A stretch of 64,000 nt of DNA from the NCBI RefSeq assembly GCF_030272615.1, contig NC_081411.1, forward strand, positions 210,754,744 through 210,818,743, in the 5' to 3' direction. The notes beneath the pieces were generated by a model. It had not been told where the DNA came from and did not search any database. It saw only the letters and a list, made by a program, of their open reading frames with translations. Position 1 is the first letter of the stretch, and each line of letters starts with the position of its first letter. A program made the position numbers and the translations under genes. This document shows positions 34,993-47,475 of this stretch, piece after piece. The stretch is from Cryptomeria japonica (Eukaryota > Streptophyta > Pinopsida > Cupressales > Cupressaceae).

Positions 34993-37900
34993 TAAAAATA
35001 TTCTAAATAGATATATTAAATTTTATATATCTGCTTATATCCTCTATTTCTAAATTTCTTTCACTTCTACTAAAATATCTCTTCTTAAATCATAATTACA
35101 TCGTAATATATACCCACATTTCCCACTTCTACACAATCATCAATAACACTTATAAATGAAAAATCTCAATTTTTATCCTTGCTCGCCTCACAACAAATTT
35201 GTGTATCTTTATCTCCAATATTTTCAAAATTCCACCTTTCATCCCTTCAACCCTAATGGTGCATACTGGGTTGCCTTCAAGAGTCTTACAAACTCTTACA
35301 TAGTTGTAGATTACATTTCCTTATGGTTTTCCTGTTACCATAAGGTAGTCCTTTTGCCATTGGTTTCATGGTCACTTGCCATATCGAAGAGTTCTCAACC
35401 AGAACTATTTGAAAAAATTTGCTAACTGACAAATCCATCTCTGTAAAATTAGTCATAAATGTCCATAACAAATTAGATGCATTTACAGTACCGTAAATCT
35501 GCTATGTATAAAATTAGTGGAAAGTCCATTACCGTAAATAAGCTCCTATCATCTATATCGAGTCTGCTTCTACTCTTTAAGCTCTACTAATTCCATTTTA
35601 TAATTAAGGGCTAAAATTTTGAGTTATTCTAATTGATCTCAATCAAATATGTTATAGGCATTGAAGATGTTTTAATATGTAAAGTTATAATCATATGATC
35701 ATTTTACAATCTCTATAATATTTTATAACAAGATTGACATCTTTATAGAAATATTAATTAAGATCAACAATTATATAAGATTACATACATGCATATCAAC
35801 AATTATATGAAACTCGTGGTTGACATCCCAAGAGTTTTTGGGAGCTCAAAATAAGTTGGGTGTACATTCTAACCTAAATATATGAATGCAACAAATCTAA
35901 AAATAGATAAAGATTAAATAAATTTAATATTAATAAATTAAAAAATACAATAAAAAAATATTTTTCAATTCAAAAATAGTCATAATATATTTTATGTATG
36001 ACTAAGTTTATTATTTATATGAGAATAAATTTTTTTCAAAATTAAAATATATGATTATTTTTAAAATTTAAAAATTAAAATAATTCACATTTATATGATT
36101 CTCTAATGAATATTTTATTGATATATAAACGTTTTTTTTCTAACAAAAAACAAATCTAAAAATAGAAAACAGGTTTTTTTTTTTAACAAATAATATTAAT
36201 GGCGCTTCTAAATTATGAAAGGTGTTGCCGTTTTTTCTTAATGGACTATTTCTGTGCAATTACGTTCTATGTCCACATCCATTGACCAACTTCATAGCAA
36301 ATTCTTTTCTTTATATAATTTTCTGGTTCACATAATATCTATTTATATGATTTCTTGTATATCTAATGGTTTTAGAGCATGATCTAGTGTTCACAAGGTG
36401 TTTGATTCAATTTAAATAATTTTCATTTTTATTCAAGAGCAGTCTGAAATTAAATTTTTTAGTTTACACATTTCTTTATGTTAGAAAGATATTTTTGAAC
36501 TTATTCTATATATTATTAAATATAAATAAGTTAGTATATTGACAAATTAAAAAATTACAAAAATATTATTTTACTATCTAAAAATAATAATAATTTTTTT
36601 AAAGGAAAATAAATTTATTTTAAATTTAAGATGCATGACAATTTTTTATATCTTTAAAAAAAAAAAAATATTCTCTTTTATTGACTATTTAAAACCACTA
36701 TATTATAAAGTTAATTTTTCTCATTTTTTTTTTAAATTAGTTGAATTGTACATCATGAATAGAAAATTTTTAAAAATCCTTATTTTAAAAATAAAAAAAT
36801 AGTCATAAGAGATATTTAAATTTAAATAAATTTGTTTTTATGTCAATAAACATTCTTCTTCTTAATATTTATAAATTTTTAAAAAAATCTATTTTAAAAA
36901 TTATTAATATCTTAAGATATTGCTTTGTAGTTTTTTAAATATATAATAAATTATAATTGTATATATTTATTTTAAATATATGATTATGTTTATAATTTAA
37001 AAAAACAAAAGACCTTCACATTTGAATTATTTTTAACAATGTTAATATTTTATTAATATAATATTATGACTAGTTTGAAAAAATGTTTGAAAAACAAAAT
37101 CAATTTTATAAAAAAATTAAAAAATAAGTTGCATATTAATTAAAAATAATAATTTTAATCGGAGTGGTTTTCTTTTTATACATAAAACATTAGATTTGCT
37201 TGTTTGTATGAATGGTATTGCATATAAATACGTTATTGCATATATAAAAGAATGATGACACAAATTTAAACTTGTTAGACTCAAGTTCTTATACTATAAA
37301 GCATTTAAAGTTAATCATAAGTCTTCCATTTTGGCAAAAGTATTAAAGTTATTTTTAAATCTAGGAATGTTTTTGACATCTTAAATGAAATTGAATGAAT
37401 TATTGGAAACAACTAATGATAAAGTCTTTGGAAGGGTTTTGGGATCTATTTTCGTGGAGCTAGAGTGAAGTAAGGGTATCATAACAACTTAACCATCACA
37501 AAGTGTCAATGTTGAGAATCTTATGTTAAGTTAAGACTTTTGTATTTGTAATGATTTTCTTGAAATAAATTATACTTAATATTTTATGTCAATATTTCAA
37601 TAATATAATATTATAATACTGTGAAACAAAATTAATTATTAATTAAGAATGATGTTTTAATTTTTTATTTGTTTTAGATTAGGTAACTTTATATTAACAA
37701 ATCAAAAAATTGAAAAATCTTATTTTACAATCTAAACATAGTTATAAAAAAAAATAGAAGGAATGAATTTATTTTAAAATCAAGATATATGATTATTTTT
37801 ATATCTTATTAAAAAATAAATCTCTTTATTAATAAATTAAATTTTTGGAAACAATAATTTGTAAAGTTGTTTTTTATGAATTTTTAAAAACTTTTGTATT

Positions 37901-38145
37901 TTCAAATTAGACGAATTGTACATCTCCTAATTGAAAAAAAAAATTAAAAATTATTTAACAAATAAAAATGATTATAAGAAGATTTTAAATTTGAATAAAA
38001 TTTATTTTATTTTTATATCTTGAGAATAAACAATATATTGATTTTAGCAAAAGATGGGATCTTATAATATTCAAAAGAATGATGACCGAAATTTAAATTT
38101 ATTAGAATGATAGATTCAGCATTTAAATTAACCATTAATTACGCG
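34993..38145. repeat. AT-rich region with units of the dispersed host repeat
   Basis: 36050-37100 and 37500-38050 match the AT-rich family at 12076, 14567 and 48200. gcatataaatacgtta at about 37212-37227 is the RING-type promoter segment, but no RING ORF follows. 37620-37700 is an unoccupied version of the LINE B target. An 89-codon frame at 35156-35425 has no recognisable motif and is not called. Confidence 0.6.
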
Positions 38146-38169
38146 GAGAGGCGTAGACTACAATGGCAG
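38146..38169 (+). repeat. 24-bp segment inverted relative to 45563-45586
   Basis: gagaggcgtagactacaatggcag (first 20 bases gagaggcgtagactacaatg) is found as its exact reverse complement at 45563-45586, 7.4 kb away, in sequence that is otherwise AT-rich. Its role is unknown. Confidence 0.85.
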
Positions 38170-38750
38170 CCATCCGTGTAAAGTACTATTCATCGTCTGC
38201 TTAAATCTACTTAAATCTAGGAAAAAGATTGTAATCTGAGTGTACACGTGTCTTCTTTGTAATGCATGATAACGGTGGAAGCTTCGAATTTGCATGATAA
38301 GCTACCAATTTGCATGATATTGGTTTAATAGGTTTCTGCAGTTTACATTTCAAACATTATTTTTTATGAATATAATCTTATAATCTTTTTAGCACAATAT
38401 ATCTATTTACTCATCAGTAGTTAATTGGCAATTGCATAAAATACTATTGACTATTATGATAAGACTATTTTCCATTGTGGATGAAGTGGATTATTATTGA
38501 TCATTCTGAAAAAAATTATCACATCTTTTATATTTATTTTATAATTAGAAGACTATATTATTGGAAAGAGATAATTCAGCCAAAATTTAAAGTTGATCTA
38601 TCACTTTGTATTGATTTATTTTTTTGTAATATTTTTAAATGAATGAGAATAGTTAATCTATAAATTTATATTGATTTTCTCATAGAAAAGTACATAATAG
38701 TGAAGATTCTTTATAGTATTTATAAGAAAATTATAATGTGTTATGAATGT
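38170..38750. other. AT-rich sequence, nothing recognised
   Basis: Contains tandem-like tttgcatgataa/tttgcatgata motifs near 38290-38325, otherwise featureless. Confidence 0.4.
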
Positions 38751-40490
38751 ATTATCCTACAATAGTAACCCTAATTGTGGCCTAACCTTAACCATAAACC
38801 TAATCTTACCATAAATGAAACCTTATCTTAAACTTAATTATAAACCTAGAATTAAATCCTAAAGACAACTTGAACCCTAATCCAACCATAATTGAATTGT
38901 AATACTATCCCTTTTCTTGATTGAACCCTACCACTAACCCTAAGCTTAACTATAACCCTATAATTATACATTACCTACAACTTGAACCTTAATCTAACCA
39001 TAATTGAACCTTAACCCTACCTAACACCTAATCTTAATTGAATTCTAACTCAATCCATAACCCTAATTGAACTCTAATCCTAATTTAACCCTAACCCTAA
39101 TGTAATTAAATCATAATCCTCCTAACTAAAATCTAAGACTAACCTTAAATATAATTAAATTCTTATCATGACCAAACCCTAATGTTGACAATATCCTTAA
39201 TCTAGACCTAATTAAACCCTCATCATAACATAATATTACCCTAAACATAAACCCTGATCATAATCCTAATGTAATTTTAGAATTTGAAATTATTTGCATG
39301 TAAAAGGGAAAAATTAGAGTGATAAAACATATGACTCAGTTGAAGAAATTTTGAGGAATAATAAAAATAAAAGCAATGTTAAACATCAAGTTACTTAATT
39401 TTCACATTAGAAAGATCAAATTTATTTTTTATGTTTCCAAATCTTAAACATAAAAATATATTGACCAAACCCTAATGTTGACAATATCCTTAATCTAGAC
39501 CTAATTAAACCCTCACGAGAACATAATCTTACCATAATAGAAACCTAACCATATCCTAACCCCAAACTTAAATATAACCCTACAATTAAGTCTTAACTAC
39601 AACATGAACCCTAATCTAATCATAATTAGACCCTAGCCCTAAACTTAACCCTAATCTTAATTGAACCCTAACCCTAATTAAATTTTAATCCTAATTTAAC
39701 CCTAACCCTAATTTATATGAATTATAACCCTAATTGAACTATAATACTAATCTTAAATATCACTAAACATTTACCATAATCAAATCTTAATCATAATTGT
39801 ACCCTAACTCTAATTAACTATGATCTTAACCCTTAACCCTAGTCCCTCTAATTGAATGTCAATCCTAACCTAACCTTAAACTTAACTCTAACCATAGACT
39901 TTAACCCTACCTATAACTTGAACCTTAATCTAACTCTAATTTAACCCTAACCCTTATCAAACCATACTTCTAATTGAATTCTAGCCCAAAACCTAACCTT
40001 AATTGAACTTTAATCCTAATTTAACTATAACCCTAACCTCAATCCTAAACCCTTACCCTAACAATAATCCTACCCTAAAATTAACCCTAATCTAAATTAA
40101 ACTTTAATACTAATCTATTCCTAACCTTAATCCAGCCAAAACCCTAGAATCCTAATTGAAGTTTAATACTAATTTAACCCTAACGTTAATGTAATTGACT
40201 TCCATAACCATAATTCTAACCCTAACTTTGATGTAAACCCTAAATGTAATTGTGATCTTCACATTATACCCTAACCAAAAACTTAACCTTAGCACTAAAC
40301 CCCAACCATAATCATAAACCCCAACGGTAACCATAATCTTAAACCAAAACCAAACCCTAACCTTGATGCTAACCCTAATGTTGATATGCACCGTAACCAT
40401 TATCATAAACCTAACCTTAAACCCTAACACTAATTGTAACTATAACCATGATGTAAACCTCAACCTGACACAACACTAACAAATTTTTTT
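38751..40490 (+). repeat. Degenerate telomere-like array, CCCTAA orientation
   Basis: Variants such as AACCCTAATTGAA and CCTAACCATAATTG dominate. A block of about 65 bp at 39170 recurs almost unchanged at 39463 (period 293 bp). The array is interrupted by non-telomeric AT-rich sequence at 39290-39460. It is more diverged than the 27-kb array. Confidence 0.8.
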
Positions 40491-42362
40491 TTGTCCTATC
40501 ACCAAGAAAATGATATATCAATGTAAATGTAGTTCTCGTTAAGCACACACTTAAGAGGCACAACAAAGAAAAATTTACCATTCCAAATAGGATTAACTCA
40601 AACATTAAATTAATTCTTCCTTTGGTTCCCAACACAATATAACTCTTCTTACCCATGTTTCTCTTGCATTCCTTTGTGATGTGATTGCCTGGCCTCCTAT
40701 ACTTGCACTTGCAAGATGTCTAATTGTCTAGATTTTCATACACAGGATCAAAGAAAAGTTAGATACATATTTATCATGAATCATTACTTTAACTGGATCA
40801 TTTTACAATAATCACCTACTAATTTGCATAGATAAATAGAGAATACAGAAGATTTTGATGGAGTGGCGAGACTAAACCAAACTTAGAAAGGAATGGGTAT
40901 GCAACCCTTTATAGGGTATGAAACTAATTAAAACCCATCTAATATGATGGTATATAAAGGAGTGGGTATGCAACCCTTTATAGGGTCCCTTTACCCCAGA
41001 CAGTTTTCTCGTTAGTTGTCAACCACTTAGGTGAAATAGAGACGATGACCTAGCTAAAAAAAAAAGATCCATCTATAACCCATAAACCAATGTTGATTGT
41101 AAAATAGTGATAAAAGTAAAACCCGTCTATATGCTTCATCAATAGATTATCTCTACCACACTTATGTGATCTCCCAAGATTTATAAACACGATTTTGATT
41201 CTTACAACTCTCATGATAAGAATGACTCTTAAATAGTACAATTTTCAAGTGATATAAAGTACATGATTATGCTCATATCCATAAAACATAATCATTAACC
41301 AATACTAGTTACCCCCTAATGAATACCCCACTCAATTTGCATCATGACATAATGTAATAATGTTGATAATCAAAACAAAATCAATATAATATACCTAAAT
41401 TTGACATCATTTCAATCATCTAGTAGGAAGCAATAGTCCTAAAACCATCATAATAAATCAACATATGACTTAGGAACCTCGAGAAGAATGAGAATTATTA
41501 AAGACGTCAAACTTGGAATAAAAGCTTATTATAATAAAGCAAAAGAATGATAGTGTGTCGGGATTTAATAAGAATTAATTGCTATGCCTTTAAATATTAG
41601 TTCGAATGTGAACTATTGTGTACTTAGCTTTCTTGCTCAAAATACAAAATCAACAATGTTTGAGATCATATTAAATGTGATTTCAATTCTCAGTAGATAA
41701 TAGAATTTTAACTAGAAGTATGGAAGGTTATATAGCAATAGTGCCACTGATTGTCATAACATCTTAACTAACAAGACAGGGAGGGTGCTTAAGCAACAGT
41801 GTGGAGGGTGCTTAAGCAACAGTATCTATGATCAAGCTAATATTTAATGGTTGCCAGAAATGCTCATCGAGAAGCATTAACCAATGTCAAGATATATGGC
41901 AATGTGATATGCTTCTCAATTCTTAGAGCCCATTATATATTTTTCAGACAACTATGGAATTAATTAGTTTCACCCACACATTTAGTCTAACTCCACACTA
42001 CATAATTTGTTTTCCGGCCATGACCATTTCAAACATTATTCTAATCATGTCCAACTGATAATACACAATATTTTAGTCTCGTTTTGTTGATAAATTATGG
42101 GCCACGACCCATATAATCCAATGTTGTAATAAACACACTTTCCATTACTAACCAGAATAGGTACTAATAAATCGATTTTCTTAAAAGCTTAGTGTTTTTT
42201 TGGTTTTTTTTTAATTATACATGAGTAGCTTGTGATATTGACAGAGAATAAGGTTTTCGAGACAAAGCCTACCTCGTAAATTTTAAGGGGTCACCTGATG
42301 ACGGCTCCAAATTCCTCTTTTGTTTGAAATCTTTGAATATGGACTTGAATGCTATACCAACT
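40491..42362. other. Non-repetitive-looking sequence with short direct repeats
   Basis: No gene recognised. A 31-bp block near 40887 (ggtatgcaaccctttatagg core) recurs at 40956, period 69 bp. ggagggtgcttaagcaacag repeats at 41780 and 41803, period 23 bp. Small minus-strand frames at 40417-40656 and 41050-41241 show no motif. Confidence 0.5.
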
Positions 42363-42650
42363 CTAGATGACACTCTTAATGTACCCACCCCTAAAACTCA
42401 TAGCTGTTGTCACCTCATGAAACGTTACGATTGCAAAATAAGCATAGGATGGGTTTGTTAAAAAGGCTTTAGAATCTTTCAAGAAAATGTGATTGGCAGG
42501 TATAAAACCAGATTCAACAACCCTTGCCAACACCGTTCCTATGTCCTGGCAGACATGTATGCAAAACGTGGAAGCATAGGCAGGGAAATGTGATCTGTTA
42601 AGCCGATGCCCCTGGAGAAAATTCATCTCCTGCAATTCACTATCAGCCAT
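42363..42650 (-). CDS. Unrecognised ORF, possible exon or element fragment
   Basis: 95 codons starting MADSELQEMNFLQGHRLNRS and open to a stop at the low-coordinate end. I do not recognise it. The stretch SYAYFAIVTFHEVTTAMSFR, with an aromatic-rich strand followed by a helix, faintly resembles the RNP1 strand of RNA-recognition motifs, which is only a visual impression. There is no membrane segment or zinc motif. Its composition is less AT-rich than its surroundings, as is the flanking 42660-42900, so this could be a surviving host exon or an ORF1 piece of another element. No partner exon was identified. Confidence 0.3.
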   Translation of the reverse strand: MADSELQEMNFLQGHRLNRSHFPAYASTFCIHVCQDIGTVLARVVESGFIPANHIFLKDSKAFLTNPSYAYFAIVTFHEVTTAMSFRGGYIKSVI

Positions 42651-43684
42651 TAATCTCCTCCCCCTACCCTTCTCTATTCATATCCCCTCAAATTAAGCAG
42701 ACCATACTAAGTTATAGGGAGCCCATCCCCTGCATGCTCATTGTCACTCTCCTTAGTCCTTGGCCTGAAAACTCCCCCTATCCCAATCATGGGACTCCAT
42801 GCCTCATAAATGCCTTCTGTCTGCCCATTGGAATCGAGGAAATTGATTTCCTTAAATGCCTATTTATTTCCTTCTACTCCATGGCGTGTCAACATAACAA
42901 CCTATGCGTAGCAAGGATTTAGTCTTTATTTATTTTGACAAGACCATCATCTCTGTAATTAATTTATGGCCTATCTAAGACCATGAGCAGCTGAAATGTA
43001 ATGGCATATTGGTGTGCTCCACCCTTGTACCTGATAAGGTGTAATGTTTACACAGCCGTGAAGTCTTGACTTGAGAAGAGTCATAGCTCTATGCCCCATC
43101 ATTAAATTTGACCGACTCTACATCTTCATCATCTTTAAATGTTTACTCTACCTCATTTTTTTTTTTATATCTATATATATATATATATTATTCTTATTTT
43201 GTCATATCTTATATATCCCTAAAAATATGAGTTAGAATAATATAATTTATACTAGAATAATATAACTTATACTATATAATCATTTATAAACTATAATATT
43301 GAAACAATTACTTGAGTGCACAATCAAGGTCATATATAGTGTTATACTTGATACGTGATCATTCTATTAATTTGGTCATAATTTTTTTCATGCCCTCCTA
43401 ATAATATACTCACTAATTAATAATTATCTAGTGAGGACTTATAGGCTATAAAGCCCATCTAGTTTTCATACCAAGTCTTTTATAGTAAGAAGAGATTATC
43501 ACATAACTTTGCCACATGAGTTAGACGTTTATGGTTATTTAACTTTAAACTACTCTATTTATTGAATTTTAAGATTTCCCCATAAAATGCATGCAACACG
43601 TATCATCATTGATTGGATAACTGACTTGCATTTAGTAAAAAAGAGTACTTGCAATAAAGATATTGAAATCAATGAGACAGGGTT
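42651..43684. other. Intergenic sequence
   Basis: 42660-42930 is relatively GC-rich with a 62-codon plus-strand frame of no recognised type. 43140-43192 is T/TA-rich simple sequence. The remainder is AT-rich with nothing recognised. Confidence 0.4.
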
Positions 43685-44240
43685 ATCTTTCAATTACATT
43701 AAGGTTATAGTTAAATTAGGATTAGAGTTTAATTAGAGTTAAGGTTTAGGGTATAATTAAATTAAGATTATAGTTCATCTATGGTTAGATTAAGGTTCAA
43801 TTTGTTAATTCTAGTGTTATAATTAAGTTTAGGGTTACATTTCAATTAAGGTTATGATAATGGTTATGGTTGGCTAGCATCAAGGATAGTGTTTGCTTTA
43901 GGTTTAGAGTTATGGTTAAAGTCATGGTTAGGGTTAAATTAGGATTAAAGTTCAATTAATGCTATGATAATGTTTCAATTATGGTAAGATTAGGCCATGG
44001 GTAGGGTTCAATTAGGTTTAGATTAGGGATATTTCCAAACTTATCATTTGATTATGATAAGGGTTTAATTATTATTAGGGCTACTATTAGATTTTGAATT
44101 AAAGTTATAATTAAGGTTATAATTCAATTACATTAGGGTTAAATGAGAATTAAAGTTCAATTAAGGTTAGAATTTAATTAAGATTAGGGTTTACTTTATA
44201 ATAAGGGTTAAATTGTGGTTAGATCAGGGTTCAAGTTTTA
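43685..44240 (-). repeat. Degenerate telomere-like array, TTAGGG orientation
   Basis: Variants of TTAGGGTT on the plus strand (ttaaattaggattagag, aaggtttagggtata), the reverse sense of the blocks at 26993-28367, 34333-34925 and 38751-40490. Confidence 0.8.
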
Positions 44241-45187
44241 TTATTAATATAAATTTAAAGATACAAATTTTTTAAAATAGTCTAAATTATATTTTAATTA
44301 AATTCATCTTTCTAGCATAGTCCTATCCCTAATACAACCCTAACCCTAATGATAATTAAACTAAAATCATGTTTGAGTGCTTATCAAAGCACTCCATAAC
44401 TATAATTAAATCAAAACCTTAATTGAGGTAATAACTATATGAAATAATTTGAAATATTTAATTTAAAAATTCAATTTTAAATATTTTTATATATTAAAAA
44501 AAATTGAAATATTTTGTATGCAAATAACTTTGATTTTTTAAAATCTAAAAAATAGTATATTTTAATGATTATAATTTAGAAACATACAATTTTTTTTTAT
44601 CTTTTTAAATTGAAAAACTATTTTTGAAATATTTGTTTAGACATGTAATTTTGATTTTTTTGAATTTTTTCGAATATTATATTTATATGTTTAAGATTTA
44701 GAATAGATTCTTTAGATTTACTTATTGCATTTCTTTTTTAAAAAAACTTTGTATTTAAGAACTCCAAAACTAAAAAATAATACAAAAAGTATGAAATAAT
44801 ATGCTTCAATGCAGATCACTGGTGCAAAAAAAACAAATAAAAAACACCATCCATCTATTTCCCCTTAGAATAGTAGGGGCCAACCCAACAAAACTATATC
44901 TTCCCACCCTGTTGGCCATAGGGGCTGAACCGGAGCGAACTATTCTAGTTAGAAAGGAGGGGGATAATTCAAAAAGTAGCCCTTGATCCGGATCTATAAT
45001 AATTATTGAAAAGAATACGTAAAAAAATATGAATGCCTTATATTTTTTTTATTTATATAAGCTGATTACCTAACAACATTAGGTTTTATGTAAAAAAATT
45101 GTAAAAAAGTAACATTATACAAAAAAATATCTGGAATCCTCCACACATGGAGCTTTCATACTGAGATTGAAAAACCCCTGTAGCTAG
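44241..45187. other. AT-rich sequence, nothing recognised
   Basis: A short CCCTAA-like patch lies at 44320-44430. A less AT-rich island at 44845-44990 has an open frame of 61 codons without recognisable motif. Confidence 0.4.
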
Positions 45188-45418
45188 CTGATATATTCAA
45201 TCAATATTCCTGCAGCTTGTTAGATATATTCAATTAATATTCCTGCAGATTGTTAGATGGGATATTTAATTAATATTTCTTAAATAAATAAATAAATTTT
45301 TTTTAGATATATTCAATTAATACTCCTGCAGATTGTTAATTGTTACACATATTCAATTAATATTCCTGCATGTTAGATGGGATATTTAATTAATATTCCT
45401 TAAATAAATAAATAAAAA
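45188..45418 (+). repeat. Minisatellite with PstI-like core, nested 120-bp duplication
   Basis: attcaattaatattcctgca recurs four times (about 45194, 45228, 45311, 45351). The longer block tgttagatgggatatttaat with following taaataaataaata occurs at 45251 and 45371, period 120 bp. Confidence 0.85.
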
Positions 45419-46619
45419 ATAAATGAAGCTCACCCAGGAGAGGCACCAAATTTTGATAGTCCTGGTTGATATTTCTTATTTCTATAATGAGTGTTTTTCC
45501 ATTTGCCAATCCGAAGCGTATATAATGCGAATCGTATATAATGCACGCAAGAAAACAGTATTCTGCCATTGTAGTCTACGCCTCTCGGCGTCAAAATTTA
45601 ATAATTTTTATATTTTTTAAATTTTTATTATAAATTAAAAGTAAAATTGAAATAAAAAAAACATAAAATTTAATAATAATCTAAATTTTAGGAATATTCA
45701 AATATATTTAACATAGATACCAATAAAATAAATCAAATCTACAAAATTATTTTGAATTTTTTCATTTCAGAGTTTTGCAAGAAAATTCTTATACTAGCAA
45801 ATCCAAAAAAAAACAAAAAACAGGAGAAGTTATTTAAATTCAATTCGAAAATAGAAATAAATTTTTACTATTTTAGGTAAAGCTTTACTATTGTTGGGAA
45901 CTCTAATTATATATTAGATTTAAGTTGTCTTTGTACTTAGATGTCTATCTTTTCTTAAATCTAACATCTTGCGCTTTAAAGAACCAAAAATGAATGCAAC
46001 ATGCACTCTTAGGGAACATGCTATTAATGGATTATAATTTTGTCTCAATTGCATTACTTTAACATATATCCAAAATAATTATGATACCATGTATTAAAAA
46101 ACAAAAAACAAAATCTTTTTTTTTTTTCCAATTTTTAGATGTGTCACATAAACCAAGAGCATTAGGTAATTCTAAGCTAGCAAACTCACAATCCAAGTTA
46201 ACTCTTATGTATTGTTATATCTTTCTTGAAAATTAAGATATGGGACTATTTTAATACCTACCTTGAAAATAAACATTCTCTTTTCTAATATACTAACTTT
46301 TATAATTTTGTGAGATCTTATATTGTGACACTAATTTTTATAAATAAAAATTAAAAATAAATAAATTTAAACAATTTGTATATTATCAAATTGAAAAATA
46401 GAAATAAAGTATTTTACAATCCAAAAATATCAGATTTTTATCAAAGATGCCATCTTATAATGTAATATTGTGAGTGTTAATTTTTGAGATTTAAAAAAAA
46501 TTAAATTAAATTTTAAATCCTTAAAAATAATCTTTTATTTTTTTTTCTAATTTTTAAATAAATTATAATTGAATAAATTTATTTTAAATATATTATTATT
46601 TTAATTAGTCAAAATTTTA
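45419..46619. other. AT-rich sequence
   Basis: Contains the inverted 24-bp segment (45563-45586) and a duplicated cgtatataatgc (45518 and 45534). The remaining part is AT-rich with short matches to the dispersed repeat near 46260-46600. No gene is recognised. Confidence 0.4.
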
Positions 46620-47475
46620 AAAGAGTTTCACATTTGGAATTTATAAGTAGATGTGGAAGTTTAATGAGGAAAAAAAGGAGGTGATAAACACTGATAGAGA
46701 GGGGAGAGGGAAAGAAGTAAATAGACGGGGGGATGAGATAAACATAAATAAAGTTGAGGGAGAAATTGTGTGAGTGAGAGATATGATAAATAGAAAGAGA
46801 ATATTTAAACATGTAATTTTATTATTTATATATTATATAAATTATATAATATTAAAATTATCAAAATCTTAAAAATAAAAAGTAATATAAATAATTTGAA
46901 ATATATTATAATTTAAAAAATTATAATATAATTTACAAAATATAAAATCTAATTTATAAAAATTAAGTAAAAAAGTTAAAAATTTTTAATAAAAAATACA
47001 GTACTTAATAAGTGGAACTTTAATTATATATTATAATTTAATTATAAAATCTAAAACTCTAACTTTCAAAAGACAACAAACATTTTATGTCAAAGTTTAA
47101 TTAATATAATATTATAATATTATAAAATGAAAATTAATGTTATTAATTTTATAAAATTAGACAGAAATCTAAAAATAGATAAAGATTATTTTTCAATCTC
47201 ACTGTTTTTCTATTTATAGACTAAACGTTAACTTCGCTTGTTTGTATGGCACGGTAGTGCATATAAATACGTTACCCTGAAGTTAAAAATCAAAAAATTG
47301 TTTTAGCTATTTGGAAAAGGTAATCTTCAACCTTACTTAAGTAATCTTCAACCTGACTTAGATTTAATTTTTTATTAATTGATTGGCTACACTCTATATA
47401 AAACAGTTATGAACAATCTTTTTCAGTTCAATTAGATTGATAAATTTAATTAATTCATGAATGCAGGTGACAATA
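46620..47475 (+). repeat. AT-rich upstream repeat of RING copy 2
   Basis: 46680-46800 matches the GA-rich end at 500-640. 46800-47270 matches 24423-24950. It includes gcatataaatacgtta at about 47252-47267. 47320-47475 is specific to this copy and adds an intron-like or leader segment with its own TATA box. Confidence 0.75.
47395..47402 (+). promoter_or_regulatory. TATA box of RING copy 2
   Basis: tatataaa lies 74-81 bases upstream of the ATG at 47476. The older-looking gcatataaata at 47252 is an alternative and is the one shared with the other copies. Confidence 0.45.

Noticed and set aside
35156-35425. 89-codon plus-strand frame
   Set aside because: No recognisable domain, AT-rich context, no duplicate in the window. 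Not enough support for a gene.
26993-40490. CRISPR array suggested by regular short repeats
   Set aside because: The repeats are CCCTAA variants without unique spacers of constant length.
44801-44986. 61-codon frame in a less AT-rich island
   Set aside because: Too short and no recognised motif.
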